Assembly: GCA_014860745.1 (NCBI GenBank)
Contig: JACZJC010000039.1
Span: forward strand, 62,001 to 126,000
Reading direction: 5' to 3'
Source: Anaerolineales bacterium
Lineage (GTDB): Bacteria; Chloroflexota; Anaerolineae; Anaerolineales; Villigracilaceae
DNA length: 64,000 nt
This document shows, one piece after another, positions 26,140-34,543 of this stretch. A program made the position numbers and the translations under genes. Each line of letters starts with the position of its first letter. Position 1 is the first letter of the stretch. The notes under the pieces are model-generated. The model worked only from the letters and a program-made list of their open reading frames with translations. It searched no databases and was not told the origin of the DNA.

Positions 26140-27588
26140 CTAAACAACCGTTTCAGCCACCATCTTTCCATACCCGAGCAAAGCCTTTACCATTGCCTGG
26201 GTACGTCCTTCGGCATACACACGCAGGACGGGCTCCGTCCCCGATGGGCGAATGAGCAGCCATGAATCGTCCGCCATGATGTACTTCACACCGTCGCGCT
26301 GGCTGATTTCCACCACTTTTTGCCCGCCGATTTCCGCCGGTGCTTTTTTGGTGAGGAACTCCGTCATTTCTGCCTTGGCAACGGGACGGCTGAGGCGCAG
26401 ATCCACGCGCTCGTATAAGGCAGGCCCGACATCCGCAAGAAGCTCATCCACCATTTCAGTAAGCGACTTTTTCGATTCAGCCACCATCTCCACCAGCAGC
26501 AAACCCATGATCGGGCCGTCGCCCTCGGGGATGTGTCCCATGAATGAAATGCCGCCCGATTCTTCCCCGCCGATCAAAACGTCTTCTTTCATCATGTAAT
26601 CCGCTATGTGATTAAAACCAACAGGGGTTTCATACAATTTCAAACCAAATCGTTTTGCAAGGCGGTCGATCATGCGTGTGGTGGAAACGGTCCGCACCAC
26701 GGCGCCACTCATGCCGCGTTTCTCAACAAGGTATTTGAGCGAAAGTGCCATGATCTTGTGCGGGTCCACGAACTGGCCTCGCTCATCCATGGCCCCAATG
26801 CGGTCTGCATCGCCGTCGGTCACCACGCCGAAATTGCCCACTCCGGAACTGACCGCGCTCGCAAGCGGACCGAGATATTTGGCGATCGGTTCAGGATGCA
26901 CCCCGCCGAAGCCGGGATTCATCTCGCCGCGAATTTCCACAATCTCACAGCCCGTCCCCTGCAAAAAGGATTTGATCACGCCGCGTCCCGATCCATACAT
27001 GGCATCCACCACAAAGCGCTGCGGGTTATCCGCGATAATATCGGTATTGATCAAAGTCCGCAGATGGTCGAAATAAGCGGGCAGTGGATTGAACTTTTGG
27101 ATCAAGCCCGCTTCACGAGCCTTGTTGAAGTCCATCAGGTTGGGGCCGCGCGCCTGCTCTTCATTGTCGTTGATGTACACTTCCACACGGCGGCATTGTT
27201 CCGGCAAGGCCGAACCGCCGAAAGCGCCCTTCAACTTCACGCCGTTATAGCGTGGCGCATTATGCGAGGCGGTGATCATCACCCCCGCGATGGCATTGTT
27301 CTTTTTCACCGCATACGAGATGGCGGGCGTGGGCGAATCGGATTGAGCCAGCAGCACGGTAAAACCATTTGCGGCAAGCACACGCGCCACCTCCCCTGCA
27401 AAACGGTCGGAGAGAAAGCGCGTATCGTACCCCACCACGATCTTTTGCGAGTCCACATTTGGCGACTTATCCCAATGCTCGGAAGCCACTGCATCCGCGA
27501 TGGCCTGGGAGACCATGCGTAAATTATCGAATGTAAAACTATCTGAAATGACTGCCCGCCAGCCATCCGTGCCGAAATGAATGGGCAT
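26140..27588 (-). CDS. Phosphoglucomutase/phosphomannomutase family protein
   Basis: 482 residues, alpha-D-phosphohexomutase superfamily. The N-terminus HFGTDGWRAVISDSFTFDN, the phosphoserine loop ITASHNAPRYNGVKLK, the metal loop DGDADRIGAMDE, the sugar-binding GEESGG and the phosphate loop RPSGTEPVLRVYAEG are all present, so it should be active. It interconverts hexose 1- and 6-phosphates; glucose, mannose and glucosamine variants cannot be told apart here. It is followed 1 bp later by AlaX. The preceding DUF389 gene ends 31 bp upstream on the same strand; the ribosome binding site is AAGG. Confidence 0.93.
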   Translation of the reverse strand: MPIHFGTDGWRAVISDSFTFDNLRMVSQAIADAVASEHWDKSPNVDSQKIVVGYDTRFLSDRFAGEVARVLAANGFTVLLAQSDSPTPAISYAVKKNNAIAGVMITASHNAPRYNGVKLKGAFGGSALPEQCRRVEVYINDNEEQARGPNLMDFNKAREAGLIQKFNPLPAYFDHLRTLINTDIIADNPQRFVVDAMYGSGRGVIKSFLQGTGCEIVEIRGEMNPGFGGVHPEPIAKYLGPLASAVSSGVGNFGVVTDGDADRIGAMDERGQFVDPHKIMALSLKYLVEKRGMSGAVVRTVSTTRMIDRLAKRFGLKLYETPVGFNHIADYMMKEDVLIGGEESGGISFMGHIPEGDGPIMGLLLVEMVAESKKSLTEMVDELLADVGPALYERVDLRLSRPVAKAEMTEFLTKKAPAEIGGQKVVEISQRDGVKYIMADDSWLLIRPSGTEPVLRVYAEGRTQAMVKALLGYGKMVAETVV

Positions 27589-27619
27589 AATTTTTCCTTT
27601 TTGAAGATTTACTGAACAG

Positions 27620-28951
27620 CTATGGAGATGGTGTCACGCCAAAGGTCGGAGTGGAGGATGCCTCAAAGTTTGGCGCAGGAGTAGCATACGCCACAACCGA
27701 TTCCAACAACCAGCCTTCCACCCGCTTGCCGTTGATCGTGGCGAACACATGCACCCAGGTCACACCGTTCACTTCGCGGAAATCGGAATAGGTCTCCACG
27801 ATCGTGCCGTTGAGCAGGGTCATGATGTATTTCCCGTTAGGGGTTTGTCTTAAATTAGCACCGCCGCCCTCGTTCGCGGCCACTTTTCCATACGTGGGAG
27901 TGACGGGAATGGTCAGGGTGATGGTTGGGGTTTCGGTGGCAGGCAAAGTTATTGCCAGAGTGAGAGGCACGGGCGTGGGTGTTTCACCCGTAACCGTCAC
28001 GGTGAGAGGATTGTCTGAGGTTGTCGGTGTGCGGGGAGCGGAAGTGCTTGAAGGGCGTGGACTGCTTGTTGTCGTGGGAGGCAGGCTCAAGGTCGAAGAA
28101 GGAAGCGGGGATGGTTGAGTCGCAAGCGAGGGTGTGGCGACAGTCGCCGCTTCTGTCGACGGGAAGCCTGATCCCATCAAAGCAAACAGAATCCCGGCGA
28201 AGAGCAGAAGTGTGATTCCGCTGAGAATGATCCCACCCATCGACGGGCGGAGTCTGAGCACGAACAGTGTGAGCAGACCCAGCACGCTTGCCAGCGTAAA
28301 ATGTGCCAGGAAGACAAGCAAGCCTTGCGGCCAGACACCCAACAAACCGGAACCGAGGCCGAATCCGCCCGCACTGATGGGCAGGTAAAAGACATACGCG
28401 ATAAGAACGCTGGGCAGGAAGGGTTTGTTTTCCGAGCGGGCGAAGGAAGCCACCAAAGTGACCGCGCCGATGGCAAGCACAACCAGCGATGGGAACCACA
28501 AGCGCGAGTGGACAAATACGTTGGTCAAGGTCATTGGCATGAAGAGGCGCGCCGCAAACCCGGTCAACAGGCCGCCGATAAAAACAAGCGCGGCACTGAT
28601 GAGCAGCGCCATGAGGGTCTCGAAAAGAAATCGCAGGGAGCCGGTGAGAATGGCAAGCAGGAATCCCACCCAGGGAGTCATTAATGGCGCGACCAGAATG
28701 CCGAGCAATAAAACGGTTTGTGAATCAAGCAAAAAGCCGAGCCCGAGGATCGCGCCGCAGACAAGGGAAAAAACAAATAACTCGAAGGACGGATAGGCGC
28801 GGCGTGAAAGGTCTGAGATCAGGGATGCCTGTCCCTCTGCATCGGTGGGAATGGAAGAGCGGCGCGTGGCACGGCGGCGGCGGTTGCGAACTTCCTCACG
28901 CGGCGGTCGCGGCGGTTCCGTTGGAATGATCGGGTCTTCGGAGAGGGACAT
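27620..28951 (-). CDS. DUF389 membrane protein with C-terminal SH3-like domain
   Basis: 443 residues. A basic N-terminal stretch of 45 residues precedes six or seven TM helices (55-270), including LLGILVAPLMTPWVGFLLAI, the hallmark of DUF389 proteins. A long Ser/Thr/Pro linker (280-350) then leads to a bacterial SH3-type domain (KVAANEGGGANLRQTPNGK, then WVHVFATINGKRVEGWL), a cell-wall or peptide binding module expected outside the membrane. DUF389 function is unknown. TATAAT at 28958-28963 on the minus strand is 6 nt before the ATG, so this is one of the leaderless candidates and probably the head of the operon with the phosphohexomutase and alaX. Confidence 0.85.
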   Translation of the reverse strand: MSLSEDPIIPTEPPRPPREEVRNRRRRATRRSSIPTDAEGQASLISDLSRRAYPSFELFVFSLVCGAILGLGFLLDSQTVLLLGILVAPLMTPWVGFLLAILTGSLRFLFETLMALLISAALVFIGGLLTGFAARLFMPMTLTNVFVHSRLWFPSLVVLAIGAVTLVASFARSENKPFLPSVLIAYVFYLPISAGGFGLGSGLLGVWPQGLLVFLAHFTLASVLGLLTLFVLRLRPSMGGIILSGITLLLFAGILFALMGSGFPSTEAATVATPSLATQPSPLPSSTLSLPPTTTSSPRPSSTSAPRTPTTSDNPLTVTVTGETPTPVPLTLAITLPATETPTITLTIPVTPTYGKVAANEGGGANLRQTPNGKYIMTLLNGTIVETYSDFREVNGVTWVHVFATINGKRVEGWLLESVVAYATPAPNFEASSTPTFGVTPSP

Positions 28952-28957
28952 GCTTCA

Positions 28958-28963
28958 ATTATA
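28958..28963 (-). promoter_or_regulatory. -10 box of leaderless DUF389 gene
   Basis: Minus-strand TATAAT with 6 nt to the ATG at 28951. Confidence 0.6.
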
Positions 28964-29080
28964 CAGGATACATCGGCAGGAAGATGTATCCAAAATGAAT
29001 CGAATTTGGAAGTACCTTCGCCTTCATGAGGGCAAAAATTCCCTGTAAAATATGATAGAGTCACCCAAAGGAAAAACACC

Positions 29081-29911
29081 ATGCTTAATGAACCGCGCAC
29101 CTACCGCCATTCCCCTTTTCAGCTTGTGCTGCTTTTTTTGATCTTTGGCGTTCTGGCGGTCGGGCTGTTCGTCACGTGGGACGGGGATTACACGCTCATG
29201 CTGCCGATCGCGGCCATCTTTGGGCTGGTCTTTGTTTTCTCCCTTTATTCCCTGACAATCAAAACCACGATTTCGGATGATGAAATTTCCACCCAGAGTA
29301 TTTTGGGAACGAAGTCGCTCAAATGGACTGAAATCAACCGTGTTTCAGGCAGGGGGCATGCCATAAAACTTCACAACATGGATGGCGATGTGACTGTTGC
29401 GCCGAGTCCGCAATTGGCGGGCTACGCGGAGGTGGTGGAATGGATCGGCGGCAAACGCCCCGACCTGTTCAGCCCGCAGGAGTACAGCGAGATGACCAAA
29501 AACTGGTACGGATATATATTGCTGGCCGTAGTCGCGTTGTTCATTATGGGAATCGGTTTTTTCTTTGCGACCCAATCGAGCGAGGGATTTGTTCCCCTGA
29601 TCTTTTTTTTGATCATCGCGGCGTTCATTGCATATGTCACCTTTTCCCTGCCAAAATCCCTGAACCTCGAAGGCAACACGCTTTTCATCCGCTACTTTTT
29701 CAATGAAAAGTCCCTGCGGGCGAACGAGATTACTGCCGTGAGCCTGAACTACACGCAGACTCGAAACGGCAAGAACTATTTCGTGCGGATCGATTTGAAG
29801 GATAAAAAATACATCCGCATCTCGGGGGTCGGCCCGAACCTGCCGATAGTGTTCCTCGTCCTACGGAATTGGCACAGGAAACACGCAATGATTGGTCAGA
29901 CAATCCGATAA
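29081..29911 (+). CDS. Membrane protein with PH-like domains, unknown function
   Basis: 276 residues. Two TM pairs (about 14-33 and 38-60; 144-162 and 165-187) alternate with two beta-rich soluble parts. The first (TTISDDEISTQSILGTKSLKW) and the second (LEGNTLFIRYFFNEKSLRANEI) have the order of bacterial PH-like (YdbS/YdbT-type) domains. The role is not known; such proteins are usually membrane-associated scaffold or stress proteins. The ribosome binding site is AAAGGA. It is divergent from the DUF389 gene, 129 bp apart, and is followed by a long leader region. Confidence 0.7.
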   Translation: MLNEPRTYRHSPFQLVLLFLIFGVLAVGLFVTWDGDYTLMLPIAAIFGLVFVFSLYSLTIKTTISDDEISTQSILGTKSLKWTEINRVSGRGHAIKLHNMDGDVTVAPSPQLAGYAEVVEWIGGKRPDLFSPQEYSEMTKNWYGYILLAVVALFIMGIGFFFATQSSEGFVPLIFFLIIAAFIAYVTFSLPKSLNLEGNTLFIRYFFNEKSLRANEITAVSLNYTQTRNGKNYFVRIDLKDKKYIRISGVGPNLPIVFLVLRNWHRKHAMIGQTIR

Positions 29912-29953
29912 AATTAACACACGTCTTTAATTTATACTTCACCGCCATCCTGC

Positions 29954-30142
29954 TATAATAGCCCTGCACGTAACACCAAATTATGCCGATGCCACGGGCA
30001 GGCGCGGCACGTGAAACGTGACACTTCTTTTACAGGCGGTACCTCATCATGCTCAACTATTTCTTCTTCTAACTTTCCCTGCAACGTGTTCCGCGCAGAC
30101 TGCCGCGGCGCAACCATCCTTCTTTCCTGCCAATTTTCCAAA
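29954..30142 (+). promoter_or_regulatory. Promoter and long leader upstream of the R3H ATPase gene
   Basis: TATAAT at 29954-29959 is preceded by weak -35 candidates. The following 180 nt up to the heptamer repeats contain several short ORFs and GC-rich inverted segments (for example CCGCG near 30090 with CGCGG about 12 nt on). This leader could hold an attenuator or sRNA; I do not recognise a known riboswitch. Confidence 0.4.
30049..30072 (+). CDS. Putative phenylalanine-rich leader peptide
   Basis: ATG at 30049 opens a seven-codon ORF, MLNYFFF then TAA, with three consecutive Phe codons. A purine-rich AGGCGG lies about 14 nt upstream, too far for an ideal ribosome binding site. A GC-rich stem follows. 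The form recalls attenuator leader peptides, but the downstream genes have no obvious link to phenylalanine. Confidence 0.3.
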   Translation: MLNYFFF

Positions 30143-30184
30143 ACGTGTCACTTGATACCTGACACCTGACCCTTGAAACTTAAC
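30143..30184 (+). repeat. Heptamer tandem repeat ending at the R3H ATPase start
   Basis: Six units of 7 bp, for example ACTTGAT, ACCTGAC (twice) and ACTTAAC. The array ends 2 bp before the ATG at 30187. Confidence 0.65.
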
Positions 30185-30186
30185 AT

Positions 30187-31791
30187 ATGACTCAACACCG
30201 AATTACAGACGACCTCGACGTTCTGCTGGATGTTCTGCCAACCAACATCCGCCATGCCGTGGAAAAGGCCAACAACAGTGATAAATTGATCGAGATCGTC
30301 ATTGACCTTGGCCGCCTGCCCGCTGCGCGTTTTGTGGAAGGCGAGATCACCCTCTCCGAAAAAGAGATCACCCGCACAGAGATCGACCATATCACCGAGC
30401 GCATCGGCGACTTCGACGCCGATAACCGCGCCGGCATGGAGCGTACGCTCCACCGCATCTCCGCCATTCGCAACCGCCGCGGAGCCATTGTCGGTTTAAC
30501 CTGCCGTGTCGGCCGCGCCGTCTACGGCACTGTGGACATTATTCAAGACATCATCGAATCAGGCAAGTCCGTGCTGATTCTAGGCCGCCCTGGCGTTGGC
30601 AAGACCACCCTCCTGCGCGAAGCGGCGCGGATCCTCGCTGAAAACAAACGCGTTGTCATCGTCGACACCTCCAACGAAATAGGCGGCGACGGCGATGTGC
30701 CGCACCCGGCTGTTGGCAAGGCGCGCCGAATGCAAGTCCGCGAGCCGATGCTCCAGCATGAAGTGATGATCGAAGCGGTTGAGAATCACAACCCCGAAGT
30801 CATCGTCATCGACGAGATCGGGCGCGAGTTGGAAACCCTCGCCGCGCGCACCATCGCCGAACGCGGCGTGCAGCTCATCGGCACCGCGCATGGCCAGACT
30901 CTTGACAATCTCCTACTCAACCCAACGCTGAGCGACCTCGTCGGCGGCATCGAAGCGGTCACACTATCAGACGAGGAAGCCCGTCGGCGCGGCACCCAGA
31001 AAACAGTTTTGGAAAGACGCGCGCCGCCCACCTTCGACGTCCTCATCGAAATCCAGCATCGCGAACGGTTTGCCGTTCATCTCGATATCATGTCCGCTGT
31101 GGATGCCCTCCTGCGCGACGTGCCCATGCCGCCCGAGATTCGCACCCGCGATGAAGCTGGGCAGATTCAGATCGAGAAAGTTGCACCCGCCAAGCCCAGC
31201 ACCAAAGTGGACTCAAAAACGCCTCGCCGCACGCGGACGCCTGCTCCTGTTTCCGAAGAACATGCGCCACGCTCTGAGTCGATCAACCCGCCAGCGATTG
31301 TCACCCCAAACATCGGCGCGAAATTACAGCCTGTGCGAGTCTTTGCATACGGCGTGGCCCGCAATCGATTGATGCAAGCCGCCAAGAGACTCGGCGTGCC
31401 CGCCGTGGTGGTGACCGATGTGGAAGAAGCCAATGTGCTGGTCACTCTGCGGACGTATTACCGCAACCGCGAGCAGACCGTCATCGAAGCCGAGCAGCGC
31501 GGCATGCCCATTTATGTCCTGCGCGCGAACACAGTGGCACAAGTGGAGCAATTCCTCGGCGACTTGTATAACCTTTCCGAGCAGCAGCACCCGCGGGATG
31601 CCATGGACAATGTGCGTCATGAAACCCAGCAAGCCATTGCCGCCGTATTAAACGGCGAACGCTGGGTGGACCTTCCCCCAGGCTCCTCTCTCGTGCGAAG
31701 GCTGCAGCACGAAATGGCACGCAATGCCGAACTGGTCAGCCACTCGTATGGCAAGGAGCCACGCAGGCATGTGAGAATTTTTAGGGAGTAA
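30187..31791 (+). CDS. R3H-domain ATPase (SpoIIIAA/Ycf45-like AAA protein)
   Basis: 534 residues. The core (about 95-330) is a RecA/AAA-type ATPase: Walker A ILGRPGVGKTTLLREAARIL, Walker B PEVIVIDEIGRELETLAA, and the sensor GTAHGQTLDNLLLNPTL, close to the SpoIIIAA/Ycf45 family. A charged linker (330-390) precedes a small alpha/beta domain (AYGVARNRLMQAAKRLGVPA), and the last 60 residues are an R3H single-stranded nucleic-acid-binding domain with SLVRRLQHEMARN. It probably remodels RNA or ssDNA. The start has no Shine-Dalgarno and follows a heptamer repeat. The next gene is tmk, 67 bp on. Confidence 0.88.
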   Translation: MTQHRITDDLDVLLDVLPTNIRHAVEKANNSDKLIEIVIDLGRLPAARFVEGEITLSEKEITRTEIDHITERIGDFDADNRAGMERTLHRISAIRNRRGAIVGLTCRVGRAVYGTVDIIQDIIESGKSVLILGRPGVGKTTLLREAARILAENKRVVIVDTSNEIGGDGDVPHPAVGKARRMQVREPMLQHEVMIEAVENHNPEVIVIDEIGRELETLAARTIAERGVQLIGTAHGQTLDNLLLNPTLSDLVGGIEAVTLSDEEARRRGTQKTVLERRAPPTFDVLIEIQHRERFAVHLDIMSAVDALLRDVPMPPEIRTRDEAGQIQIEKVAPAKPSTKVDSKTPRRTRTPAPVSEEHAPRSESINPPAIVTPNIGAKLQPVRVFAYGVARNRLMQAAKRLGVPAVVVTDVEEANVLVTLRTYYRNREQTVIEAEQRGMPIYVLRANTVAQVEQFLGDLYNLSEQQHPRDAMDNVRHETQQAIAAVLNGERWVDLPPGSSLVRRLQHEMARNAELVSHSYGKEPRRHVRIFRE

Positions 31792-31795
31792 AAAA

Positions 31796-31858
31796 GCGAT
31801 TAGCGGTTAGCAATTGGCATTTGGCTGAAAGCTGACCGCTAAAAACTAATGGCTAACC
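31796..31858 (+). repeat. Nine-unit heptamer repeat directly abutting the tmk start codon
   Basis: Nine consecutive 7-bp units (such as GCGATTA, GCGGTTA, GCTGACC, GCTAACC); eight begin GC and the eighth begins AC. The last unit ends exactly before the ATG at 31859, so the array fills the intergenic gap after the R3H gene. No separate Shine-Dalgarno is seen. Confidence 0.75.
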
Positions 31859-32482
31859 ATGTTCATCACACTCGAAGGCCCCGAAGGCTCCGGCAAGACA
31901 TCGCACATCCCGCATCTCGTGGAATACCTGCGCGAGAAGGGATATGTTGTATTCCCCACCCGCGAACCGGGCGGGACATCCATCAGCGAACAGATCCGTG
32001 ACATTCTACATGACTTGAAAAACGCGGAAATGCACGCGCGAACGGAAACGCTGCTCTACCAGGCCGCGCGCTCCCAGATCGTGGAGCAGGTCATCAAACC
32101 ACGTCTTGCGAAGGGTGAAATTGTCATCTCTGATCGATATTATGACTCGACCATCGCCTACCAAGGCTATGGGCATCAGCAGAATCTGGAAGAAGTCCGT
32201 GCTTTGGTGAAATATGCAACGGCAGGGTTGACCCCCGACCTGACAATTTTGCTCGACCTCGATGTGGAAGTCGGCCTAAAACGAAAGAAGCAAAATGAAT
32301 CCGAATGGAATCGCATGGACGATCACGAAGTGAATTTTTATAGGAGAGTCCGCGCGGGGTACTTGGAGATGGTGAAGCAGGAACCAAAGAGATGGATTGT
32401 GGTCAACTCAGAGCAAAAATGGGATGATGTGCAGGAAGAGTTGAAGAGGGTAATAGTTGGAAAGTTGAAGGTTGAAGGTTGA
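31859..32482 (+). CDS. tmk: Thymidylate kinase
   Basis: 207 residues, normal length. P-loop ITLEGPEGSGKTSHIPHL, the DR(Y) motif in VISDRYYDSTIAYQGYG, the REPGGT motif (TREPGGTSISEQIRD) and a lid region (RKKQNESEWNRM) identify dTMP kinase, which makes dTDP for DNA synthesis. The C-terminal residues VIVGKLKVEG are encoded by a heptamer repeat (32456-32490) and are not conserved, which suggests that repeat insertion has changed the end of the protein. In an apparent operon with the S51 peptidase, ClbS/DfsB-like and map genes. Confidence 0.95.
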   Translation: MFITLEGPEGSGKTSHIPHLVEYLREKGYVVFPTREPGGTSISEQIRDILHDLKNAEMHARTETLLYQAARSQIVEQVIKPRLAKGEIVISDRYYDSTIAYQGYGHQQNLEEVRALVKYATAGLTPDLTILLDLDVEVGLKRKKQNESEWNRMDDHEVNFYRRVRAGYLEMVKQEPKRWIVVNSEQKWDDVQEELKRVIVGKLKVEG

Positions 32483-32490
32483 AGGTTTCT
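32456..32490 (+). repeat. Five-unit heptamer repeat across the tmk end and S51 start
   Basis: Units GTTGGAA, AGTTGAA, GGTTGAA (twice) and GGTTTCT; the next ATG is at 32492, one base beyond. The repeat encodes the last tmk codons. Confidence 0.7.
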
Positions 32491-32491
32491 C

Positions 32492-33181
32492 ATGCCCCCT
32501 ATCAATCTCCACCTCTTCTCTACTCCCGGTAAAAATGACATTAGCGATATCATTGAAGCCTGCCGTCCATATTTGGAAGATAAAGATGACCCTACCGTGG
32601 CCTATATGCCGTTGGCATCTCTATATGCGGAACGATGGCTGGAACTGAACGAAGAAGCATTCAAAGGTCTGGCGCGCTTAAGGATGGTCAACACCGAGTT
32701 AATGCACCAGAAAGAGATCGAGGATATTCTGCGGGACGCGTCCCTTGTTTATATTCCCGGTGGAAATACGTTTCTACTCAATCACCGTTTGCACATCAGC
32801 GGGGTAGCGCTTTACTTGAAAAAGAAAGTGCAAGCCGGGCTGCCTTTGGTTGGCTTCAGCGCAGGCGCCATCGTGTGCGGACCGAATATCCTTACCTCAA
32901 AGGATATGAATACGATTGGCACATCTTCCTTTGAAGGTCTGAACATCACACCATTCAACTTCTCACCTCATTACCCATTGGATTCACACGGCCAGTCTAT
33001 AAAAGATGAATGGCTATCTGACTATCACTTCTTCCACGATAACCCTGTTATCATGCTGACAGATGGAGCTTACGTCAAAGTAGATGGGAAGAAGACGATC
33101 CTCTTCCGTGGCGAGGCATATATCTTGCGCAAAGACCAGGAAAAGGAAAAACTTGAAGAAGGTGAGTTGATCCCTTTATAG
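32492..33181 (+). CDS. S51-family (peptidase E-like) serine peptidase
   Basis: 229 residues. The class-I glutamine-amidotransferase-like fold of peptidase E is shown by VYIPGGNTFLLNHRL and the nucleophile elbow VGFSAGAIVCGPNI with Ser as nucleophile. Relatives cleave Asp-X dipeptides or act on cyanophycin fragments. The usual E. coli PepE length is 229, matching. No signal peptide, so cytoplasmic. It follows tmk across a heptamer repeat and precedes the ClbS/DfsB-like gene by 6 bp. Confidence 0.85.
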   Translation: MPPINLHLFSTPGKNDISDIIEACRPYLEDKDDPTVAYMPLASLYAERWLELNEEAFKGLARLRMVNTELMHQKEIEDILRDASLVYIPGGNTFLLNHRLHISGVALYLKKKVQAGLPLVGFSAGAIVCGPNILTSKDMNTIGTSSFEGLNITPFNFSPHYPLDSHGQSIKDEWLSDYHFFHDNPVIMLTDGAYVKVDGKKTILFRGEAYILRKDQEKEKLEEGELIPL

Positions 33182-33187
33182 GAAAAG

Positions 33188-33697
33188 ATGATGACCGATC
33201 AATGGATGCCCAAAGACAAAAACGAATTAACATCCGCCATCGAGCGGGAGTGGAAATTGTTGTTGGCTTTGGCTGAGAAACTGACAGACGAGCAAATGAC
33301 CACGCCCGATTCGGGCGGATGGTCGCCGAAGGATAACCTTGCGCATCTTGCCGAGTGGATCAACATCCTGATGGGCTATCATATGGACAAACTCCCTGCA
33401 CACGAAGTGATGGGTATCCCGGAAGCAGCAGTAAAGGATTGGGATATGGAAGTCATCAACCCCGTGCTCTTCGAGCGCAATAAAAACCGTCCGCGCGGCG
33501 AAGTGCTCGATGGCCTGAATCAGGTTTATGGGAGTCTGATCGCGAAACTCGAATCGACAAACTTTGAAGACCTGCTCAAACCGCGTCACGCCCACGACCC
33601 GGAAAATCGTCCTCTTTTATTATGGGTGCTTGGCGATACTACCGAACATTTCCTTGAACACCGTGAAACCATCGAAAGAGCCATCCAAGAGAATTGA
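33188..33697 (+). CDS. ClbS/DfsB-type four-helix-bundle protein
   Basis: 169 residues, all-helical, DinB-like fold. The sequence KNELTSAIEREWKLLLALAE and GGWSPKDNLAHLAEWINILM is typical of the ClbS/DfsB family, to which the colibactin self-resistance protein belongs; most family members have no known role. His residues at DNLAHLAEW, DTTEHFLEH are candidates for a metal site. An alternative start is the second Met at 33191. It ends 1 bp before map, so translation is coupled. Confidence 0.8.
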   Translation: MMTDQWMPKDKNELTSAIEREWKLLLALAEKLTDEQMTTPDSGGWSPKDNLAHLAEWINILMGYHMDKLPAHEVMGIPEAAVKDWDMEVINPVLFERNKNRPRGEVLDGLNQVYGSLIAKLESTNFEDLLKPRHAHDPENRPLLLWVLGDTTEHFLEHRETIERAIQEN

Positions 33698-33698
33698 C

Positions 33699-34442
33699 AT
33701 GACTGCAGACTCAGAAAAAGATATAAAATATCTAAAAGCCATCGGCCGTGTGGTTGCGCAGGCCTTGAAAAAAATGATGAAGGAAGCCAGGCCCGGGATT
33801 ACCACAGCCGAGCTGGATGACATCGGCAAAGAGTTCCTTGAAAAGGAAGGCGCAACTTCTGCGCCGCGAGCCATGTATAAATTTCCCGGCGCGACCTGCA
33901 TCAGTATTTCTCCCGTCATCGCGCACGGCATCCCCAACGACCACGTTTTGCGCGAAGGCGAATTGATCAACATCGACGTCTCCGCCGAAATGGACGGCTA
34001 CTTCGCGGATACGGGCGCATCCATGGTCGTATCGAAACACATTCCCGAAATCGAAAAAATACTGGCTGCGACGAAGTCCGCATTGCACAAGGCAGTCCAT
34101 GCCGCAAAAGCGGGACAGCCGATCAACGTCATCGGCAAGGCCATTCAACAGGAAGCGAAGAAGAACGGCTTCGATGTGATTTACGACTTGACTGGTCACG
34201 GCATTGGACATAAACTGCACGAAGAGCCTGCCTCGATATTCAATTTTTACAAACCCGACGACCGCCGCATTCTTAACGAAGGCCTGGTCCTGGCCATCGA
34301 GCCTTTCCTCACCACCGGCAAAGGGCGCGTCGTCGAAAAGAAGGATGGCTGGTCATTGCAAACAGTGGACAAGACCATCGCCGCCCAATTCGAGCACACC
34401 ATCATCGTCACCAAGAACGAGCCGATCATTTTGACTTTGTAA
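33699..34442 (+). CDS. map: Type I methionine aminopeptidase
   Basis: 247 residues. All five metal ligands of MetAP are visible: Asp in NIDVSAEMDG and DTGASMVV, His in DLTGHGIGHKLHEEP, Glu in LAIEPFL and in AAQFEHTIIV. It removes the initiator Met from new proteins. The start MTADSEKD at 33699 follows the ClbS/DfsB stop by 1 bp; the longer frame overlaps that gene and is rejected. No N-terminal zinc-finger extension. Last gene of the tmk operon, ending at a terminator. Confidence 0.96.
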   Translation: MTADSEKDIKYLKAIGRVVAQALKKMMKEARPGITTAELDDIGKEFLEKEGATSAPRAMYKFPGATCISISPVIAHGIPNDHVLREGELINIDVSAEMDGYFADTGASMVVSKHIPEIEKILAATKSALHKAVHAAKAGQPINVIGKAIQQEAKKNGFDVIYDLTGHGIGHKLHEEPASIFNFYKPDDRRILNEGLVLAIEPFLTTGKGRVVEKKDGWSLQTVDKTIAAQFEHTIIVTKNEPIILTL

Positions 34443-34460
34443 AATAGATTTCAGAAAGAA

Positions 34461-34498
34461 CTAAAACGCAGGATGATTTTCTTCATCCTGCGTTTTAG
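34461..34498. terminator. Bidirectional terminator between map and LOG genes
   Basis: Perfect 16-bp arms around a 6-nt loop, between convergent genes. Confidence 0.9.
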
Positions 34499-34543
34499 TT
34501 CTCAGGCACTATATCTTTTCATTCGTCTTCCAATATGCAACGT

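Noticed and set aside
26608-27522. 304-codon plus-strand ORF
   Set aside because: It is fully antisense to the phosphohexomutase gene, which has strong family motifs; no motif appears in the antisense frame.
29953-30141. 62-codon minus-strand ORF opposite the R3H leader
   Set aside because: No homology that I recognise, no ribosome binding site, and it spans a plausible plus-strand promoter; kept as leader region instead.
30143-31858. Heptamer arrays as CRISPR repeats
   Set aside because: Units are 7 bp, contiguous and without spacers; no cas gene is present.
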